Below, in pieces: positions 33,765 to 44,759 of a DNA stretch of 64,000 nt. Numbering within the stretch: position 1 is the first letter of the stretch; the number at the start of each line of letters is the position of its first letter. The notes under the pieces are model-generated. The model was not told where the DNA came from. It saw nothing but the letters and a program-made list of their open reading frames with translations, and did no database searches. The translations under genes were made by a program, and so were the position numbers. The stretch spans positions 1,422,001 to 1,486,000 of the forward strand of contig NZ_AP022321.1 in NCBI RefSeq assembly GCF_013393365.1. Reading direction: 5' to 3'. The DNA comes from Veillonella nakazawae. Its GTDB lineage: Bacteria; Bacillota; Negativicutes; Veillonellales; Veillonellaceae.

Positions 33765-35933
33765 TTAATATTCTTTTTTCAATACATAGCCATAGGCTTG
33801 TTTATATCCATTTGATTGTTCTGTAATGTATACACCTTGTATTTCCGGCGTAAAACCAGGCAGTTGATTAATACCGTCTTCTAAGGCTAAGAAATAGTCA
33901 CACGCAGTCTTGGACCAACGCTCCCCTGGCTGCACACATATTACACCTGGCGGATACGGAAGAGCCCCTTCAAGGGCAATACGTCCTTCTGCTTCGCTTA
34001 GCGGTACTAATTCTCCTTTATTTCGTTGGAACTCAAAATTTGCCTCTTGTGGGTTCATTACATAGTCAGGGAAGTATTCACGCGAAAATAATCGCTGTTG
34101 CAGAAGGCTTACATTTCTAGACTTATAAAAGTCATGCATTTCTTGGCATAACTGACGAATGTGATAGCCTTTATATTTATCTATATGACCATAGTAAATC
34201 GATGGCAACACCTCTTCCATCGGTACATCGAGATCTATGAGTTCTTCAAACCGAACAAGCTCCGCCACTAGAGCATCCATCTTATACTTAGATTCTGCTG
34301 GTGTCATGAGGAATAAGATCGTATTTAAATCACATTTTTCAGGAATAATTCGATTTTCTCGTAAATAATTAGCAAGAATATTTGCAGGGATGCCAAACTC
34401 TTCATATTCTCCAGTTTCCACATTGATTCCTGGCGTAATCAACTGGAATTTACAAGGATCGATAAAGTACTGCCCTTCACCATAGCCTTTAAAGGAGTGC
34501 CATTTTGCATTTGGTTCAAAGGCAAAATAACTCACATCATTAGCCATCTCTTGTGTATTGCCTTCTTCCCACTTCTTACCATGTACTATAGGTGGTACTA
34601 AAGGTCTCAGATATTTGCAGTGGCTTAATACCGACTTACAGGCATCAATTCCTACTTCAATACATTCACGCCACAATTGTTTCCCCAATTCACCTTCATG
34701 TATTTTGGCATTTACATCGAGAGATGCAAAGAGTGGATAAAAAGGTGATGTGGAAGCATGCATCATAAAGGAGTTATTAAAATGCTTATGATCTACATAA
34801 CGGTCTTGTCCTTTGATATGTTTATCTTTCTTATGGATTTGAGAGGTTTGTGAAAAGCCAGCTTGTTGCTTATGTACTGATTGAGTAACTAAAATGCCAG
34901 GGTCATTTGGACCCAATTCTAACAACAACGGACTACAGTCTTTCATCATAGGAATAAACTGTTCATACCCAACCCAAGCAGAATCAAAGAAAATATAGTC
35001 GCAAAGATGGCCTATTTTATCTACTACTTGCCGCGCATTATAAATCGTACCATCATAGGTTCCTAGTTGAATAACTGCTAATCGAATGGGCCGTTTTGCA
35101 TTTGCTTTTTCAGGTGATTTTTCAGCCACTAATTGACGTATATAACTTTCATCAAAGCAATGATCCAAAATACCACCAATGGAGCCAAAAGGATTGCGTG
35201 CTGTTTCAAGATATATAGGCGTAGCACCAGACATAACGAGGCCACCATGGCAGATAGATTTATGATTATTACGATCATATAAAATAATATCCCCTGGTGT
35301 TAAAAGAGCATTAAGCACCACCTTATTCGCAGAAGATGTACCATTCAATACAAAATAGGTTTTATCCGCATTGTAGACCTTAGCTGCATGTGCTTGAGCA
35401 TCATACGCATAGCCTTCATGAATTAAGAGATCCCCTAATTTTACATCTGCATTGCAAAGGTCAGCTCTAAATATATTCTCTCCAAAGAAATTGTAAAAGG
35501 CACGACCCGTAGGATGTTTATAGAAGAATTGGCCCCCTTGATGACCTGGACAGTCAAACTGTGAATTTTCATCCCCTACATAATCAGATAAAGCCCTGAA
35601 AAATGGTGGTAAAATAGATGCTTCATAGTTTGCTACAACTTTCTCTATCTCTGATGTACAGTCGTCGATACTCATAGATAAGAGCTCTATAATGGACGTA
35701 ATACGATTTCCATAAAGAGATATATCTTTAGATGCATCAAGTCTTAAGACAATAACAGGTATACCAAAGGAGCTAATTTGATTATTATTCACAAGATCTA
35801 GCTCTCCATCGTCGATAACAACGGCACCTACATCTGTAAAATCTGTTTCAAAAACGCCAACACATATACGTCCTGCTATGGATTTAATTTTGGATTGCAC
35901 GGAATCAGATAAAGCAACCTTTAAATGTTTCAC
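33765..35933 (-). CDS. speC: PLP-dependent ornithine decarboxylase (fold I, SpeC/SpeF type)
   Basis: Decarboxylates ornithine to putrescine. The 722 residues match the bacterial Orn/Lys/Arg decarboxylases: wing domain (1-105), PLP large domain and C-terminal domain. The PLP lysine is Lys 355 in QSVHKQQAGFSQTSQIHKK; FFDSAWVGYEQFIP lies before it and ALPYPPGVICVQPGERW near the end. As I remember the family, these stretches are nearly those of E. coli SpeC/SpeF, so ornithine is favoured over lysine. The start is GTG with AAAGGAG. No potE-type antiporter is adjacent. Veillonella peptidoglycan carries putrescine or cadaverine, so this enzyme could feed that. Confidence 0.9.
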   Translation of the reverse strand: MKHLKVALSDSVQSKIKSIAGRICVGVFETDFTDVGAVVIDDGELDLVNNNQISSFGIPVIVLRLDASKDISLYGNRITSIIELLSMSIDDCTSEIEKVVANYEASILPPFFRALSDYVGDENSQFDCPGHQGGQFFYKHPTGRAFYNFFGENIFRADLCNADVKLGDLLIHEGYAYDAQAHAAKVYNADKTYFVLNGTSSANKVVLNALLTPGDIILYDRNNHKSICHGGLVMSGATPIYLETARNPFGSIGGILDHCFDESYIRQLVAEKSPEKANAKRPIRLAVIQLGTYDGTIYNARQVVDKIGHLCDYIFFDSAWVGYEQFIPMMKDCSPLLLELGPNDPGILVTQSVHKQQAGFSQTSQIHKKDKHIKGQDRYVDHKHFNNSFMMHASTSPFYPLFASLDVNAKIHEGELGKQLWRECIEVGIDACKSVLSHCKYLRPLVPPIVHGKKWEEGNTQEMANDVSYFAFEPNAKWHSFKGYGEGQYFIDPCKFQLITPGINVETGEYEEFGIPANILANYLRENRIIPEKCDLNTILFLMTPAESKYKMDALVAELVRFEELIDLDVPMEEVLPSIYYGHIDKYKGYHIRQLCQEMHDFYKSRNVSLLQQRLFSREYFPDYVMNPQEANFEFQRNKGELVPLSEAEGRIALEGALPYPPGVICVQPGERWSKTACDYFLALEDGINQLPGFTPEIQGVYITEQSNGYKQAYGYVLKKEY

Positions 35934-36057
35934 AGTCTTCTCCTTTCGTAACTAAATATCATAGTCAACATATACTACAACACCACATATAGAATAAATA
36001 GAATATTCATAGAATACAATAATCATAAAACATAATATTCGTATCATATAACGAATA

Positions 36058-36092
36058 AAAAGGCTCTCTACTCAAAGAATAGAGAGCCTTTT
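36058..36092 (-). terminator. Terminator of lysS
   Basis: A 13-bp perfect stem (36058-36070 with 36080-36092) with a 9-base loop and A/T ends, 10 bases after the lysS stop. Confidence 0.9.
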
Positions 36093-36101
36093 GGTTTTAG
36101 A

Positions 36102-37625
36102 TTATTCAGCTGCTTCTTCTTCAGCTTCAATATGCTTAGGAGCTTCTGGTTTCATCAATGGGAACAACAATACATCGCGGATGGATGCAGAGTCTGTTAA
36201 GAACATAACAAGACGGTCAATACCAACACCTAAACCTGCTGTTGGAGGTAAACCGTATTCAAGAGCTGTAACGAAGTCTTCATCCATACGGTGAGCTTCA
36301 TCATCGCCAGCTTCGCGTTCTTTCAATTGATCCAAGAAACGTTGTTTTTGGTCGATTGGGTCATTTAACTCGGAGAAGCCATTTGCCAATTCACGACCAT
36401 AAATGAACGCTTCAAAACGTTCTGTAGCCAATGGATTTTCACGACTTGCTTTCGCAAGTGGAGAAATTTCTTTTGGATGACCATATACGATAGTTGGTTG
36501 AATCAAGTTTTCTTCTACATAATCTTCGAAGCAAAGATTTAAGATTTTACCAATACCATCATTTTCTGTATATTCTACATTTAAACGATCTGCAATGGCA
36601 CGAGCTTCTTCTACAGTAGTAACTGCATCAAAGTCTTCACCAGTGTATTTTTTTACACCTTCAGCCATTGTGATACGATTCCAAGGTGGAGTCAAATTGA
36701 TTTCTGTACCTTGGTATGTGATTTCTTGTGTACCTAGAACCTCTTGTGCACAGTAGGACACAAGATTTTCTGTTAAGCGAATAGCATCCTCAACATCGCC
36801 ATAAGCTTGGTAAGATTCGATAGTAGTGAATTCTGGGTTATGACGGTTGTCGATACCTTCGTTACGGAAGCAACGGTTCATTTCGAATACGCGGTCCATA
36901 CCACCAACAATCAAGCGTTTGAGGTACAATTCTGGTGCAATACGCATGTAAATATCGATATCAAGCGCATTGTGGTGAGTGATGAATGGACGAGCTGCAG
37001 CACCACCAGGGATAGCATGCATCATTGGTGTTTCTACTTCCATGAAACCATCACGCATCATGTATTCGCGAATTTTAGCAACGATTTGGGAACGTTTTAC
37101 AAATGTATCACGCACTTCAGGATTTACAATCAAATCAACATAACGTTGACGGTAACGAAGTTCTGTATCCTTTAAACCATGCCATTTTTCTGGCAATGGA
37201 CGTAAAGATTTAGATAACAAAGTTAATTTGTTAACTTTAATTGTAACTTCACCTGTATGAGTTTTAAATACATGACCTTCTACACCGATGATATCACCGA
37301 TATCAAGCATTTTTACGTATTTATAAGCCTCTTCGCCCAATACATCTTTACGGAAATATACTTGAATATCCCCAGATTTATCACGAACATTAGCAAATGC
37401 TGTTTTACCATGGGAACGGATTGTCATCAAGCGCCCTGCAATAACTACAGGTTGACCATCATATTTCAAGAAGAAGTCATCTTTAATTTCTTTTGCATTA
37501 TCTTTTACAATAAAACGTTGACCAAATGGATAGATGCCATCCGCTTCGTATTCAGCCAATTTGTCGCGGCGAATTTGCATTTGCTCATTCAGCTCTTCTT
37601 GTACATTTTTAATTTCTTCACTCAT
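36102..37625 (-). CDS. lysS: Lysyl-tRNA synthetase, class II
   Basis: Charges tRNA-Lys. The 507 residues contain the OB-fold anticodon domain (about 55-160), motif 2 ([15 protein letters not shown]) and motif 3 ([15 protein letters not shown]). The ATG follows GAGG. It lies after dusB and greA, an order shared with many Firmicutes. Confidence 0.98.
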   Translation of the reverse strand: MSEEIKNVQEELNEQMQIRRDKLAEYEADGIYPFGQRFIVKDNAKEIKDDFFLKYDGQPVVIAGRLMTIRSHGKTAFANVRDKSGDIQVYFRKDVLGEEAYKYVKMLDIGDIIGVEGHVFKTHTGEVTIKVNKLTLLSKSLRPLPEKWHGLKDTELRYRQRYVDLIVNPEVRDTFVKRSQIVAKIREYMMRDGFMEVETPMMHAIPGGAAARPFITHHNALDIDIYMRIAPELYLKRLIVGGMDRVFEMNRCFRNEGIDNRHNPEFTTIESYQAYGDVEDAIRLTENLVSYCAQEVLGTQEITYQGTEINLTPPWNRITMAEGVKKYTGEDFDAVTTVEEARAIADRLNVEYTENDGIGKILNLCFEDYVEENLIQPTIVYGHPKEISPLAKASRENPLATERFEAFIYGRELANGFSELNDPIDQKQRFLDQLKEREAGDDEAHRMDEDFVTALEYGLPPTAGLGVGIDRLVMFLTDSASIRDVLLFPLMKPEAPKHIEAEEEAAE

Positions 37626-37654
37626 GTTATCGCCTCTTCGTCAGTAAATGTAAA

Positions 37655-38128
37655 TTATTGGATTGCTAACACTTTGAATGTAACAGGACCATCTGGTGTG
37701 GAAACTTCTACTTCATCACCTTTACGTTTGCCCAAAATAGCTTTACCTACAGGAGATTCGTTAGAGATACGATTGTTGAATGGATCCGCTTCAGAGGAAC
37801 CAACGATAACATATTCTAATTCGTCATTGTACATTGTATCTAGTACCGTTACTTTGCTACCTACGGATACAACATCACCTTTTACGGATTCGTCGATGAT
37901 TTTCGCAGTGTTAATTTTATTTTCAAGCTCTACAATATGACCTTCGATGAAAGCTTGTTCATTTTTTGCATCATCATATTCAGAGTTTTCACTGATATCG
38001 CCATATTCAATAGCTGTCTTAATACGTTCAGACACTTCAATACGACGTACAGATTTATAATACATTAATTCTTCTTCTAATTTCTTTAAACCTTCGGCGG
38101 TAAGTAATGTTTCTTTTACGTCTGCCAT
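37655..38128 (-). CDS. greA: Transcription elongation factor GreA
   Basis: Rescues backtracked RNA polymerase by stimulating transcript cleavage. The protein has 157 residues: an N-terminal coiled coil with acidic tip ([16 protein letters not shown]) and a C-terminal FKBP-like domain ([20 protein letters not shown]). It lies 29 bases before lysS and probably shares its transcript. Confidence 0.97.
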   Translation of the reverse strand: MADVKETLLTAEGLKKLEEELMYYKSVRRIEVSERIKTAIEYGDISENSEYDDAKNEQAFIEGHIVELENKINTAKIIDESVKGDVVSVGSKVTVLDTMYNDELEYVIVGSSEADPFNNRISNESPVGKAILGKRKGDEVEVSTPDGPVTFKVLAIQ

Positions 38129-38164
38129 GGGTACCCCACTCTTTCTACATATAAATTAAATAAG

Positions 38165-38193
38165 AAAAAAGTGCCATAGTAAGATGACACCTT
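38165..38193 (-). terminator. Probable terminator after dusB
   Basis: On the minus strand a stem of about 10 bp, including two G-U pairs, encloses a 6-base loop and is followed by six U. It lies between dusB and greA, so greA-lysS may have a separate promoter or be attenuated. Confidence 0.6.
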
Positions 38194-38254
38194 ATCTTTT
38201 ATTTCTAAATTATCTCAACCATTATATAAAAATACTATTCATTTGTCAATCTGT

Positions 38255-39241
38255 CTACATTTCAGACAATATTTTACGGTATGATTCTAGCTCATTGTGA
38301 AAGCTTGTTACAGTATGAATTGTATTCACACGATTGCGCCAATATGCAGATTCAGGGAGGCCCTTCATATACCAGCCTGCATGAGTTCGTATTTCCTTAA
38401 CGGCCATACTTTCACCCTTATATTGACATAAGAGATCAAAATGCTTTAACAACATGTCGAGACGTTCAATATCGCTCGGCGCCGCCAATACTTCACCAGT
38501 CGCCAAATAGTGATGAATACGATTAAAGATCCATGGATTTCCCTGTGCACCACGGCCTACCATTACCGCATCACAACCCGTTTCATCAAGCATTTGCTTT
38601 GCATCTTCAGGCTCTACTATATCGCCATTACCAATAACCGGTACAGACACAGCCTCTTTTACAGCCTTAATATAAGACCAATCAGCATGCCCACTGTACA
38701 TTTGTTCCTTAGTACGGCCATGTACTGCAATAGCCGCCACACCTGTAGATTCGATGCGCTTAGCAAAGTCCACAACATTGATGGAATCACTATCCCAACC
38801 GATTCGCATTTTTACGGTTACAGGCACATCGACGGCCTTAACCGCAGCCTCTGCTACACGAGCTGCTAAATCTGGATTTTTCATAAGCGCAGAACCATCA
38901 CCAGAGGTTACTACCTTTTTCACAGGACAGCCCATATTAATATCTACAATATCGGCACCTGCATCAACTACTACCTTTGCGCCTAATGCAATTGCTTCTG
39001 GATTGGAACCAAAGATTTGCATAGATACAGGGCGTTCTACCTCTTCAATACGCAACAATTCATGGGTGCGTTCATTTTTATATTTAATGCCCATGGCGCT
39101 GACCATTTCGGTGCAAACCAAAGCGGCCCCATGCTCTTTAGCAAGTAAGCGATAAGCAATATCGCTGACCCCTGCCATTGGCGCTAATATGGCTTGTCCG
39201 TCAATTTTGACAGCTCCAATTTGCCATTGTTTATTATTCAT
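38255..39241 (-). CDS. dusB: tRNA-dihydrouridine synthase
   Basis: FMN enzyme reducing uridines in the tRNA D-loop. The 328 residues have [12 protein letters not shown], the catalytic Cys region [28 protein letters not shown] and the FMN phosphate site GNGDI. It belongs to the DusB/YacF group, which in Bacillus also sits next to lysS. Confidence 0.95.
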   Translation of the reverse strand: MNNKQWQIGAVKIDGQAILAPMAGVSDIAYRLLAKEHGAALVCTEMVSAMGIKYKNERTHELLRIEEVERPVSMQIFGSNPEAIALGAKVVVDAGADIVDINMGCPVKKVVTSGDGSALMKNPDLAARVAEAAVKAVDVPVTVKMRIGWDSDSINVVDFAKRIESTGVAAIAVHGRTKEQMYSGHADWSYIKAVKEAVSVPVIGNGDIVEPEDAKQMLDETGCDAVMVGRGAQGNPWIFNRIHHYLATGEVLAAPSDIERLDMLLKHFDLLCQYKGESMAVKEIRTHAGWYMKGLPESAYWRNRVNTIHTVTSFHNELESYRKILSEM

Positions 39242-39255
39242 ATATATCCCCTAAT

Positions 39256-39282
39256 AAAAAGGGTACAGCATAAGCTGTACCC
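39256..39282 (-). terminator. Terminator of birA-coaX
   Basis: GGGTACAGC (39261-39269) and GCTGTACCC (39274-39282) form a 9-bp perfect stem with a 4-base loop and five U after it on the minus strand. It lies between coaX and dusB. Confidence 0.8.
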
Positions 39283-39329
39283 GAATGTACACTACTTTGT
39301 TACATATTCGTAACTATATTATAGTAGCA

Positions 39330-40097
39330 TTATTTATTTCTTTCGTAAATAAGGCGTAAACCTTCTAATGTAAGCATAGGTTCTACATGATCAATGCAGT
39401 CCGTAGCACTGCTAATGAGTTGTGCTAAACCGCCTGTAGCTACGACAGTTACATGATCACCCATTTCAGCTTTCATACGTGATACAAGGCCTTCCACTTG
39501 ACCTACATAACCATAGAACATACCCGCCTGCATAGAGGATACGGTATTCCGGCAAATGACTTGACCTGGGTCTCTTACATCAATACGTGGTAATTTAGCA
39601 GCCCGTTGGAATAGAGCCTCTGCAGAAATGGTAACACCTGGTGAGATAACACCACCCATATAATCGCCATTACCTTTAACAGCACAATAGGTAGTAGCCG
39701 TACCAAAGTCGATAATGATTAAATCCCCTTCATATTGTTCATGCGCCGCCACAGCATTTACAATACGGTCAGCACCTACTTCACGAGGATTATCATACTT
39801 AATGGCGATACCAGTCTTAGTGCCAGGCCCAACAATAAGAGGATTTACATTGAAATAACGTAAACAAACGCGCTCTAATGTAGGCATCAATGGTGGCACA
39901 ACTGAGGAAATGATAATATCTTTAATATCCTTCACATCAACCTTACGGTCATGGAAGAATAGGTTCATCATCAACATGCCATATTCATCGGTGGTCCGCA
40001 CGCGATCCGTGGAAATACGCCAGTGACCTACAAGCTCCGTCTTGTCGTATACACCGAGAACAATATTGGTGTTCCCCACATCAATTACTAATAACAT
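39330..40097 (-). CDS. coaX: Type III pantothenate kinase
   Basis: Phosphorylates pantothenate at the start of coenzyme A synthesis. The 255 residues have the ASKHA phosphate motif [13 protein letters not shown], the substrate motif [13 protein letters not shown] and DFGTATTYC. It follows birA by 9 bases and is likely co-transcribed. In Bacillus coaX lies next to ftsH; here birA and thrE intervene. Confidence 0.96.
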   Translation of the reverse strand: MLLVIDVGNTNIVLGVYDKTELVGHWRISTDRVRTTDEYGMLMMNLFFHDRKVDVKDIKDIIISSVVPPLMPTLERVCLRYFNVNPLIVGPGTKTGIAIKYDNPREVGADRIVNAVAAHEQYEGDLIIIDFGTATTYCAVKGNGDYMGGVISPGVTISAEALFQRAAKLPRIDVRDPGQVICRNTVSSMQAGMFYGYVGQVEGLVSRMKAEMGDHVTVVATGGLAQLISSATDCIDHVEPMLTLEGLRLIYERNK

Positions 40098-40106
40098 GAA
40101 TGCCTC

Positions 40107-41081
40107 CTATTTGCGCGGACGAATTGATACGTCCCCTGCCACAATACGTTTAACTGTCCCATCTGGGATTCTTACTAATAAGTTACCATCTTCATCAATA
40201 TCTGTAGCTACTCCTTCATAGGTATTTCCTGGTGCTCTTACTTCAATTTCCTCACCAAGCGTTACTGATAATTGACGCCATTCATTGAGCGTTTCCTCAA
40301 AACCACTATCGAGAACTTCATAATATTGATGTTCTAAAGACTCTAATATAATTTTAAATGCCTCTGTCCGTTCAATATCAATGCCTTCCATAGTTAAGGA
40401 TGTAGCGATCAACTTCAATTCTTCCGGGAGCTCTTCTTGTTTAGTCTTTACATTGACTCCTATGCCCATAACAATATAGGAAATTTCCTCCATAGAGCCA
40501 GACATTTCAGTCAAGATGCCAACTAATTTACGACCATTCACAAGGATATCATTGGGCCATTTAATGCCTGCATCGGTGAGTCCCATTTTATGGAACGCTT
40601 TTGTTAAGGCTACGGCTGCCATCAAAGTACACTTTGGCGCTTCTACAGGTGCAAAGTCAGGGCGCAAAATGAGACTAAACCATAGACCTTTCCCAAATGG
40701 AGAATACCATCCTCGCGATAAACGACCTCGGCCAGCAGCCTGTTCCTCTGTTACAACAACAGTACCTTCTTCTGCACCTTGTTGTGCTAAATAACGAGCT
40801 TCTAGGTTTGTAGATTCGGTAGTGTCCATATAGACATACCGTTTACCAAATACATCTGTTTTTAAGATTTGCTTCATTGCTAATGGACTCAACAAATCAG
40901 GTTCCTCCAATAGTCGATATCCTCTCTTGGTATAAGATTCTATTTTGTAGCCTTTTTGACGTAATGCTTTGATATGTTTCCAAATAGCTGTGCGCGAAAC
41001 ATGACACGCTTCCGACATATCTTGTCCCGATACGAAACCACCTTGGTTTTGTCTCAAGAATTCTAATACTTCATCACGCAT
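40107..41081 (-). CDS. birA: Biotin-protein ligase and biotin operon repressor
   Basis: Attaches biotin to carrier proteins and, through its N-terminal helix-turn-helix (residues 15-60, SGQDMSEACHVSRTAIWKHI), can repress biotin genes. The catalytic domain has AAGRGRLSRGW and KWPNDILVNGRKLVGIL, and a C-terminal SH3-like domain ends the 324 residues. It is thus the bifunctional form. It is divergent from thrE. Confidence 0.95.
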   Translation of the reverse strand: MRDEVLEFLRQNQGGFVSGQDMSEACHVSRTAIWKHIKALRQKGYKIESYTKRGYRLLEEPDLLSPLAMKQILKTDVFGKRYVYMDTTESTNLEARYLAQQGAEEGTVVVTEEQAAGRGRLSRGWYSPFGKGLWFSLILRPDFAPVEAPKCTLMAAVALTKAFHKMGLTDAGIKWPNDILVNGRKLVGILTEMSGSMEEISYIVMGIGVNVKTKQEELPEELKLIATSLTMEGIDIERTEAFKIILESLEHQYYEVLDSGFEETLNEWRQLSVTLGEEIEVRAPGNTYEGVATDIDEDGNLLVRIPDGTVKRIVAGDVSIRPRK

Positions 41082-41123
41082 AGTTTAGAGCCCCTTTCTT
41101 TGTCAACCTAGGTTTACAATTCG

Positions 41124-41152
41124 ATTGTACAAGTGTACCCTATAAAATGCAA
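41124..41152 (-). promoter_or_regulatory. Candidate birA-coaX promoter
   Basis: TTGCAT (41147-41152) and TACAAT (41124-41129) on the minus strand are 17 bases apart, 43 bases before the birA start. Confidence 0.45.
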
Positions 41153-41172
41153 GGGTTATTTAAAATAATTAA

Positions 41173-41181
41173 TGGTATAAT
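41173..41181 (+). promoter_or_regulatory. Candidate extended -10 promoter of thrE
   Basis: TGGTATAAT is a consensus extended -10 element on the plus strand, about 70 bases before the thrE start. No clear -35 box is present. Confidence 0.5.
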
Positions 41182-41252
41182 ATATGTAGTATTAAGTTAT
41201 ACCGTATGCAAAAGATAACAATAGTATGGTCTATCATTATCTAGGGAGATAT

Positions 41253-42596
41253 ATGAAACAATTTACATTAGAAGAAAAAAATGAGGTTCTAGAGAATCCC
41301 TTTATCCATATTCATAGAAAGCTCGACGTCCTATTAAACGTAGGCAAACTACTCATGGAATGTGGTGCCGATACAAATCGAATCATTGAAGAAATGCTTA
41401 AAGCCGCCACATTTATGGGTATTCCTCATGATTATTTAAATATACATATTTCCTATACTACGATTATGGTCAATTTACTGCATAAAGAACGATCTATTAC
41501 CGTATTTAGAAAAACACCTGTCCATGTACCCAATATGGCTATGATTAATGCAGTATCTAAACTAACTTGGCGAGCCTTTGAACGACATTATTCACTTACA
41601 ACTTATGAACAGTTAATTTCAAAATTAGATTCCACTATTCCAGTATATCCTGATTGGATAAAGGGTATTGCTTGTGCCCTCGGATCAGCAGGCCTTGCCT
41701 TTTTGTATAGTAGCGATATGATAGCTTTTATTGTAACTGTTATTTGTTCTCTAATCGGTTATTTTGGTCGTACCTTATCGGTACGCTTTGGTTGCAATGA
41801 ATATGTAGGCATTGCAATTGGCGGCTTTGCCGCCATGGTTTCTGCCTATAGTTTCTATTCACATATTGAACAAGATTCGTTAGTTTACGTTCTTGTTTGT
41901 TGTACCTTATTTATGATACCTGGTGTACCGCTTATAAACTCCGTTATCGATACCATCAACAACCATATTTTATCGGGAATTACAAGAGCTATTAGAACGA
42001 TCCTTATCGTTGGTAGCATGACCTTAGGCATGGCCATGGCATTATACTTTAACCCTATGCCGGCCTTTAGCTTTGTAGATATTAAGCCTCATGTATTATC
42101 GATTGAGCAAATTATAGGGTCTTTTACAGCTGCTGCTTCCTTTGCGGTACTCTTTAACGCTCCTGTCCGATTACTAGTATCCATTGGCATTGGCGGTGTA
42201 TTATGCGTATTTATCCGCAATTTATTAGCTGTTGAATTTGGCTTCTCCATTCCAGGTTCTACCTTTGTAGGCGCTGCTGTAATGAGCGTAATTTATGTAA
42301 AAGTTTCTACGTGGCTTAAAACATCTAGCACAATCATCATCGTCCCATCTGCTATAGCCTTAATGCCTGGCATTTTATATTACAGATTCCTCTTTGATAT
42401 ACTTCATATCAACGCACTATCAGAGTCTGGTTTACTTCATATGGTTCAAAACGGTGTAACAGGCATCCTCACTATTGTAAGTATTGCGGTTGGTGTAGCA
42501 ATTCCAAATGTACTGGCTCAAAAATATTTGAAAGTATTAAAAGAGCGTAGAATTCAACAGCACTTGGCAACACGTCATATTAACGATGGCCAATAG
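41253..42596 (+). CDS. thrE: Threonine/serine exporter-family membrane protein
   Basis: Single-chain member of the ThrE family that carries both halves: an N-terminal cytoplasmic and membrane domain (ECGADTNRIIEEMLKAA, then about five helices) and a C-terminal ThrE_2-type membrane domain. About 447 residues, ten hydrophobic segments. In Corynebacterium the family exports threonine and serine; substrate here is inferred. AGGGAG lies just before ATG 41253, so I prefer it to the in-frame ATG nine codons upstream. It is one of the few plus-strand genes. Confidence 0.85.
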   Translation: MKQFTLEEKNEVLENPFIHIHRKLDVLLNVGKLLMECGADTNRIIEEMLKAATFMGIPHDYLNIHISYTTIMVNLLHKERSITVFRKTPVHVPNMAMINAVSKLTWRAFERHYSLTTYEQLISKLDSTIPVYPDWIKGIACALGSAGLAFLYSSDMIAFIVTVICSLIGYFGRTLSVRFGCNEYVGIAIGGFAAMVSAYSFYSHIEQDSLVYVLVCCTLFMIPGVPLINSVIDTINNHILSGITRAIRTILIVGSMTLGMAMALYFNPMPAFSFVDIKPHVLSIEQIIGSFTAAASFAVLFNAPVRLLVSIGIGGVLCVFIRNLLAVEFGFSIPGSTFVGAAVMSVIYVKVSTWLKTSSTIIIVPSAIALMPGILYYRFLFDILHINALSESGLLHMVQNGVTGILTIVSIAVGVAIPNVLAQKYLKVLKERRIQQHLATRHINDGQ

Positions 42597-42694
42597 ATAT
42601 GCCTCACCAACTACATTACTAGCTTCGCAATATAGATAGCATACTAATTACCTATAGCTAGTAATAGGTAATTATAATCAAAAGAACATATATA

Positions 42695-42728
42695 AAAAGA
42701 GCTGGCCCTCAACGAGGCCAGCTCTTTT
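42695..42728. terminator. Bidirectional terminator between thrE and ftsH
   Basis: A 13-bp stem (AAAAGAGCTGGCC with GGCCAGCTCTTTT) around an 8-base loop, with A and T runs on both sides. It lies between two convergent genes and can serve both. Confidence 0.9.
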
Positions 42729-42742
42729 ATTTAGATAACTCA

Positions 42743-44671
42743 TTATTTGATTTCATTAGAAGGTGTTTCACTAGGAGCATCCACTGTAGCAGTGTTCTCT
42801 TTAGCTTCAACCACCTCTGGTACGACAATACCTGCCGCTTCTAGAGCTTCTTTAGGCTCCTCAGTTTCTGGCGCTTTTGTTGTACCATATTTGTAAAGAT
42901 TATCTACTGCTTTCGCATCGATTGTTTCTTCCTCTAATAAAGCATTTGCCATATCATGTAAGAATTTCTCGTTATCGCTAAGAAGTTTTGTTACGTCTTT
43001 ATACGCTTCTTCAACAATGCGATGAATTTCAGCATCAATTTTTGCAGCAATTTCTTCACTGTAGTTGCGTTCATGGCCAAGGTTTTTACCCAAGAATACT
43101 TGTTCTTGTTGTTCACCAAATACGATAGGACCAAGCTCATCGCTCATGCCCCAACGCGTTACCATAGCGCGTGCTGTATTCGTTACGCTTTGAAGGTCAC
43201 CAGAAGCACCTGTACTGATTTCATCTAAAATCAAAGCCTCTGCAATTCGACCACCAAGGGCTACGCGAATATCTGCCAATAATTGAGATTTTGTTTTGTA
43301 GTTTTGTTCCTCTGTAGGAAGCATCATAGTGTAACCACCTGCTGCGCCACGAGGAATGATTGTTACCTTATGAACAGGATCTGCATGAGGCAACAAATGT
43401 GCCACGATGGCATGACCAGATTCATGGTACGCTGTTAACTTACGGTCTTTCTCGCTCACAATATGACTGCGACGTTCAGGACCCATGCTAACCTTTTCAC
43501 TAGCTTCTTCAACTTCAGCCATAGTGATAACTTTTTTGTTAAGGCGAGCTGCCAATAAAGCCGCTTCATTTAACAAGTTGTTCAAGTCAGCACCAGTAAA
43601 GCCTGGAGTTTTCTTAGCAATTGTTTTCAAGTCTACATCGTCAGCTAATGGCTTGTTACGAGCATGTACTTTTAAGATTGCTTCACGACCGCGTAAGTCT
43701 GGACGACCTACGATAACTTGACGGTCAAAACGACCTGGACGCAAAAGCGCTGGGTCAAGAATATCTGGGCGGTTTGTGGCAGCGATAGTAATAATACCTT
43801 CGTTGGCACCGAAACCATCCATTTCAACGAGCAATTGGTTCAATGTTTGTTCACGTTCGTCGTGACCACCACCAAGACCAGCACCACGTTGGCGACCAAC
43901 CGCATCAATTTCGTCGATAAAGATGATACATGGAGCATTCTTTTTCGCTTGTGTGAAAAGATCACGCACACGAGAAGCACCAACACCTACGAACATTTCT
44001 ACAAAGTCAGAACCAGAAATCGTAAAGAATGGTACCCCTGCTTCACCAGCAACGGCTTTAGCAAGCAATGTTTTACCTGTACCTGGAGGACCTGCGAGCA
44101 ATACACCTTTCGGAATTTTAGCACCGATTGTTGTAAATTTACCTGGATCCTTCAAGAATTCTACTACTTCTTCTAATTCTTGTTTTGCTTCTTCAGCACC
44201 TGCTACATCTTTAAAGCTAACCTTTACGTTACCTTCACCCATCAATTTAGCACGGCTTTTACCAAAGTTCATCACTCGGCCACCGCCACCTTGAGTTTGT
44301 TGCATGATAAAGAAGAACAATACAACCAAGATGATAATAGGAATAGCAGAACCTAACAGGCTCATCCACCAAGCTGGTTGCTCAGGTGGAGCTGCTGTAA
44401 TTTCTACGCCATTATCTTGTAATGTTTTAATTAATGTTTCATCACTTGGCGCATAAGAATTGAACTCTGTTCCATTTTTTAGTTTACCTTTAATACCATG
44501 ATCATTGGTAATCGTTACGGACTCAACCTTTTTCTGTTGTACTTGTTGAATAAATCCTGTGTAACTTAGTTCAGATTTATTCGCACTTTGACCAGAGAAA
44601 GCGTCAATGGCGATAACGAAAGCGGCAATGATAAGTAAGTAAAGGACGATATTTTTTGTAAATCGACCCAA
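42743..44671 (-). CDS. ftsH: ATP-dependent zinc metalloprotease FtsH
   Basis: Membrane-anchored AAA+ protease degrading membrane and short-lived regulatory proteins. The 642 residues hold two transmembrane helices (about 8-24 and 105-125), the AAA domain with Walker A GPPGTGKT, Walker [12 protein letters not shown] and SRH, and the zinc site HESGH. The tail is acidic. The start is TTG 44671 with AAAGGGG upstream. In E. coli FtsH controls LpxC levels; whether it does so here is not known. Confidence 0.98.
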   Translation of the reverse strand: MGRFTKNIVLYLLIIAAFVIAIDAFSGQSANKSELSYTGFIQQVQQKKVESVTITNDHGIKGKLKNGTEFNSYAPSDETLIKTLQDNGVEITAAPPEQPAWWMSLLGSAIPIIILVVLFFFIMQQTQGGGGRVMNFGKSRAKLMGEGNVKVSFKDVAGAEEAKQELEEVVEFLKDPGKFTTIGAKIPKGVLLAGPPGTGKTLLAKAVAGEAGVPFFTISGSDFVEMFVGVGASRVRDLFTQAKKNAPCIIFIDEIDAVGRQRGAGLGGGHDEREQTLNQLLVEMDGFGANEGIITIAATNRPDILDPALLRPGRFDRQVIVGRPDLRGREAILKVHARNKPLADDVDLKTIAKKTPGFTGADLNNLLNEAALLAARLNKKVITMAEVEEASEKVSMGPERRSHIVSEKDRKLTAYHESGHAIVAHLLPHADPVHKVTIIPRGAAGGYTMMLPTEEQNYKTKSQLLADIRVALGGRIAEALILDEISTGASGDLQSVTNTARAMVTRWGMSDELGPIVFGEQQEQVFLGKNLGHERNYSEEIAAKIDAEIHRIVEEAYKDVTKLLSDNEKFLHDMANALLEEETIDAKAVDNLYKYGTTKAPETEEPKEALEAAGIVVPEVVEAKENTATVDAPSETPSNEIK

Positions 44672-44759
44672 AAGATTACCCCTTTCAATAATAATTTAGT
44701 TGTATAAACGAATTGAGTACATCTCATCGAGAGATGCACTCATATATTATATCATATTT

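Noticed and set aside
37257-37940. A 227-residue plus-strand frame across lysS and greA
   Set aside because: It lies antisense to two certain genes and is hydrophobic and Phe/Ile-rich, as expected for a shadow frame.
41101-41150. BirA operator in the birA-thrE gap
   Set aside because: Short repeats resembling TTGTA/TACAA are present, but they do not match the spaced inverted repeat known for Firmicute BirA sites.
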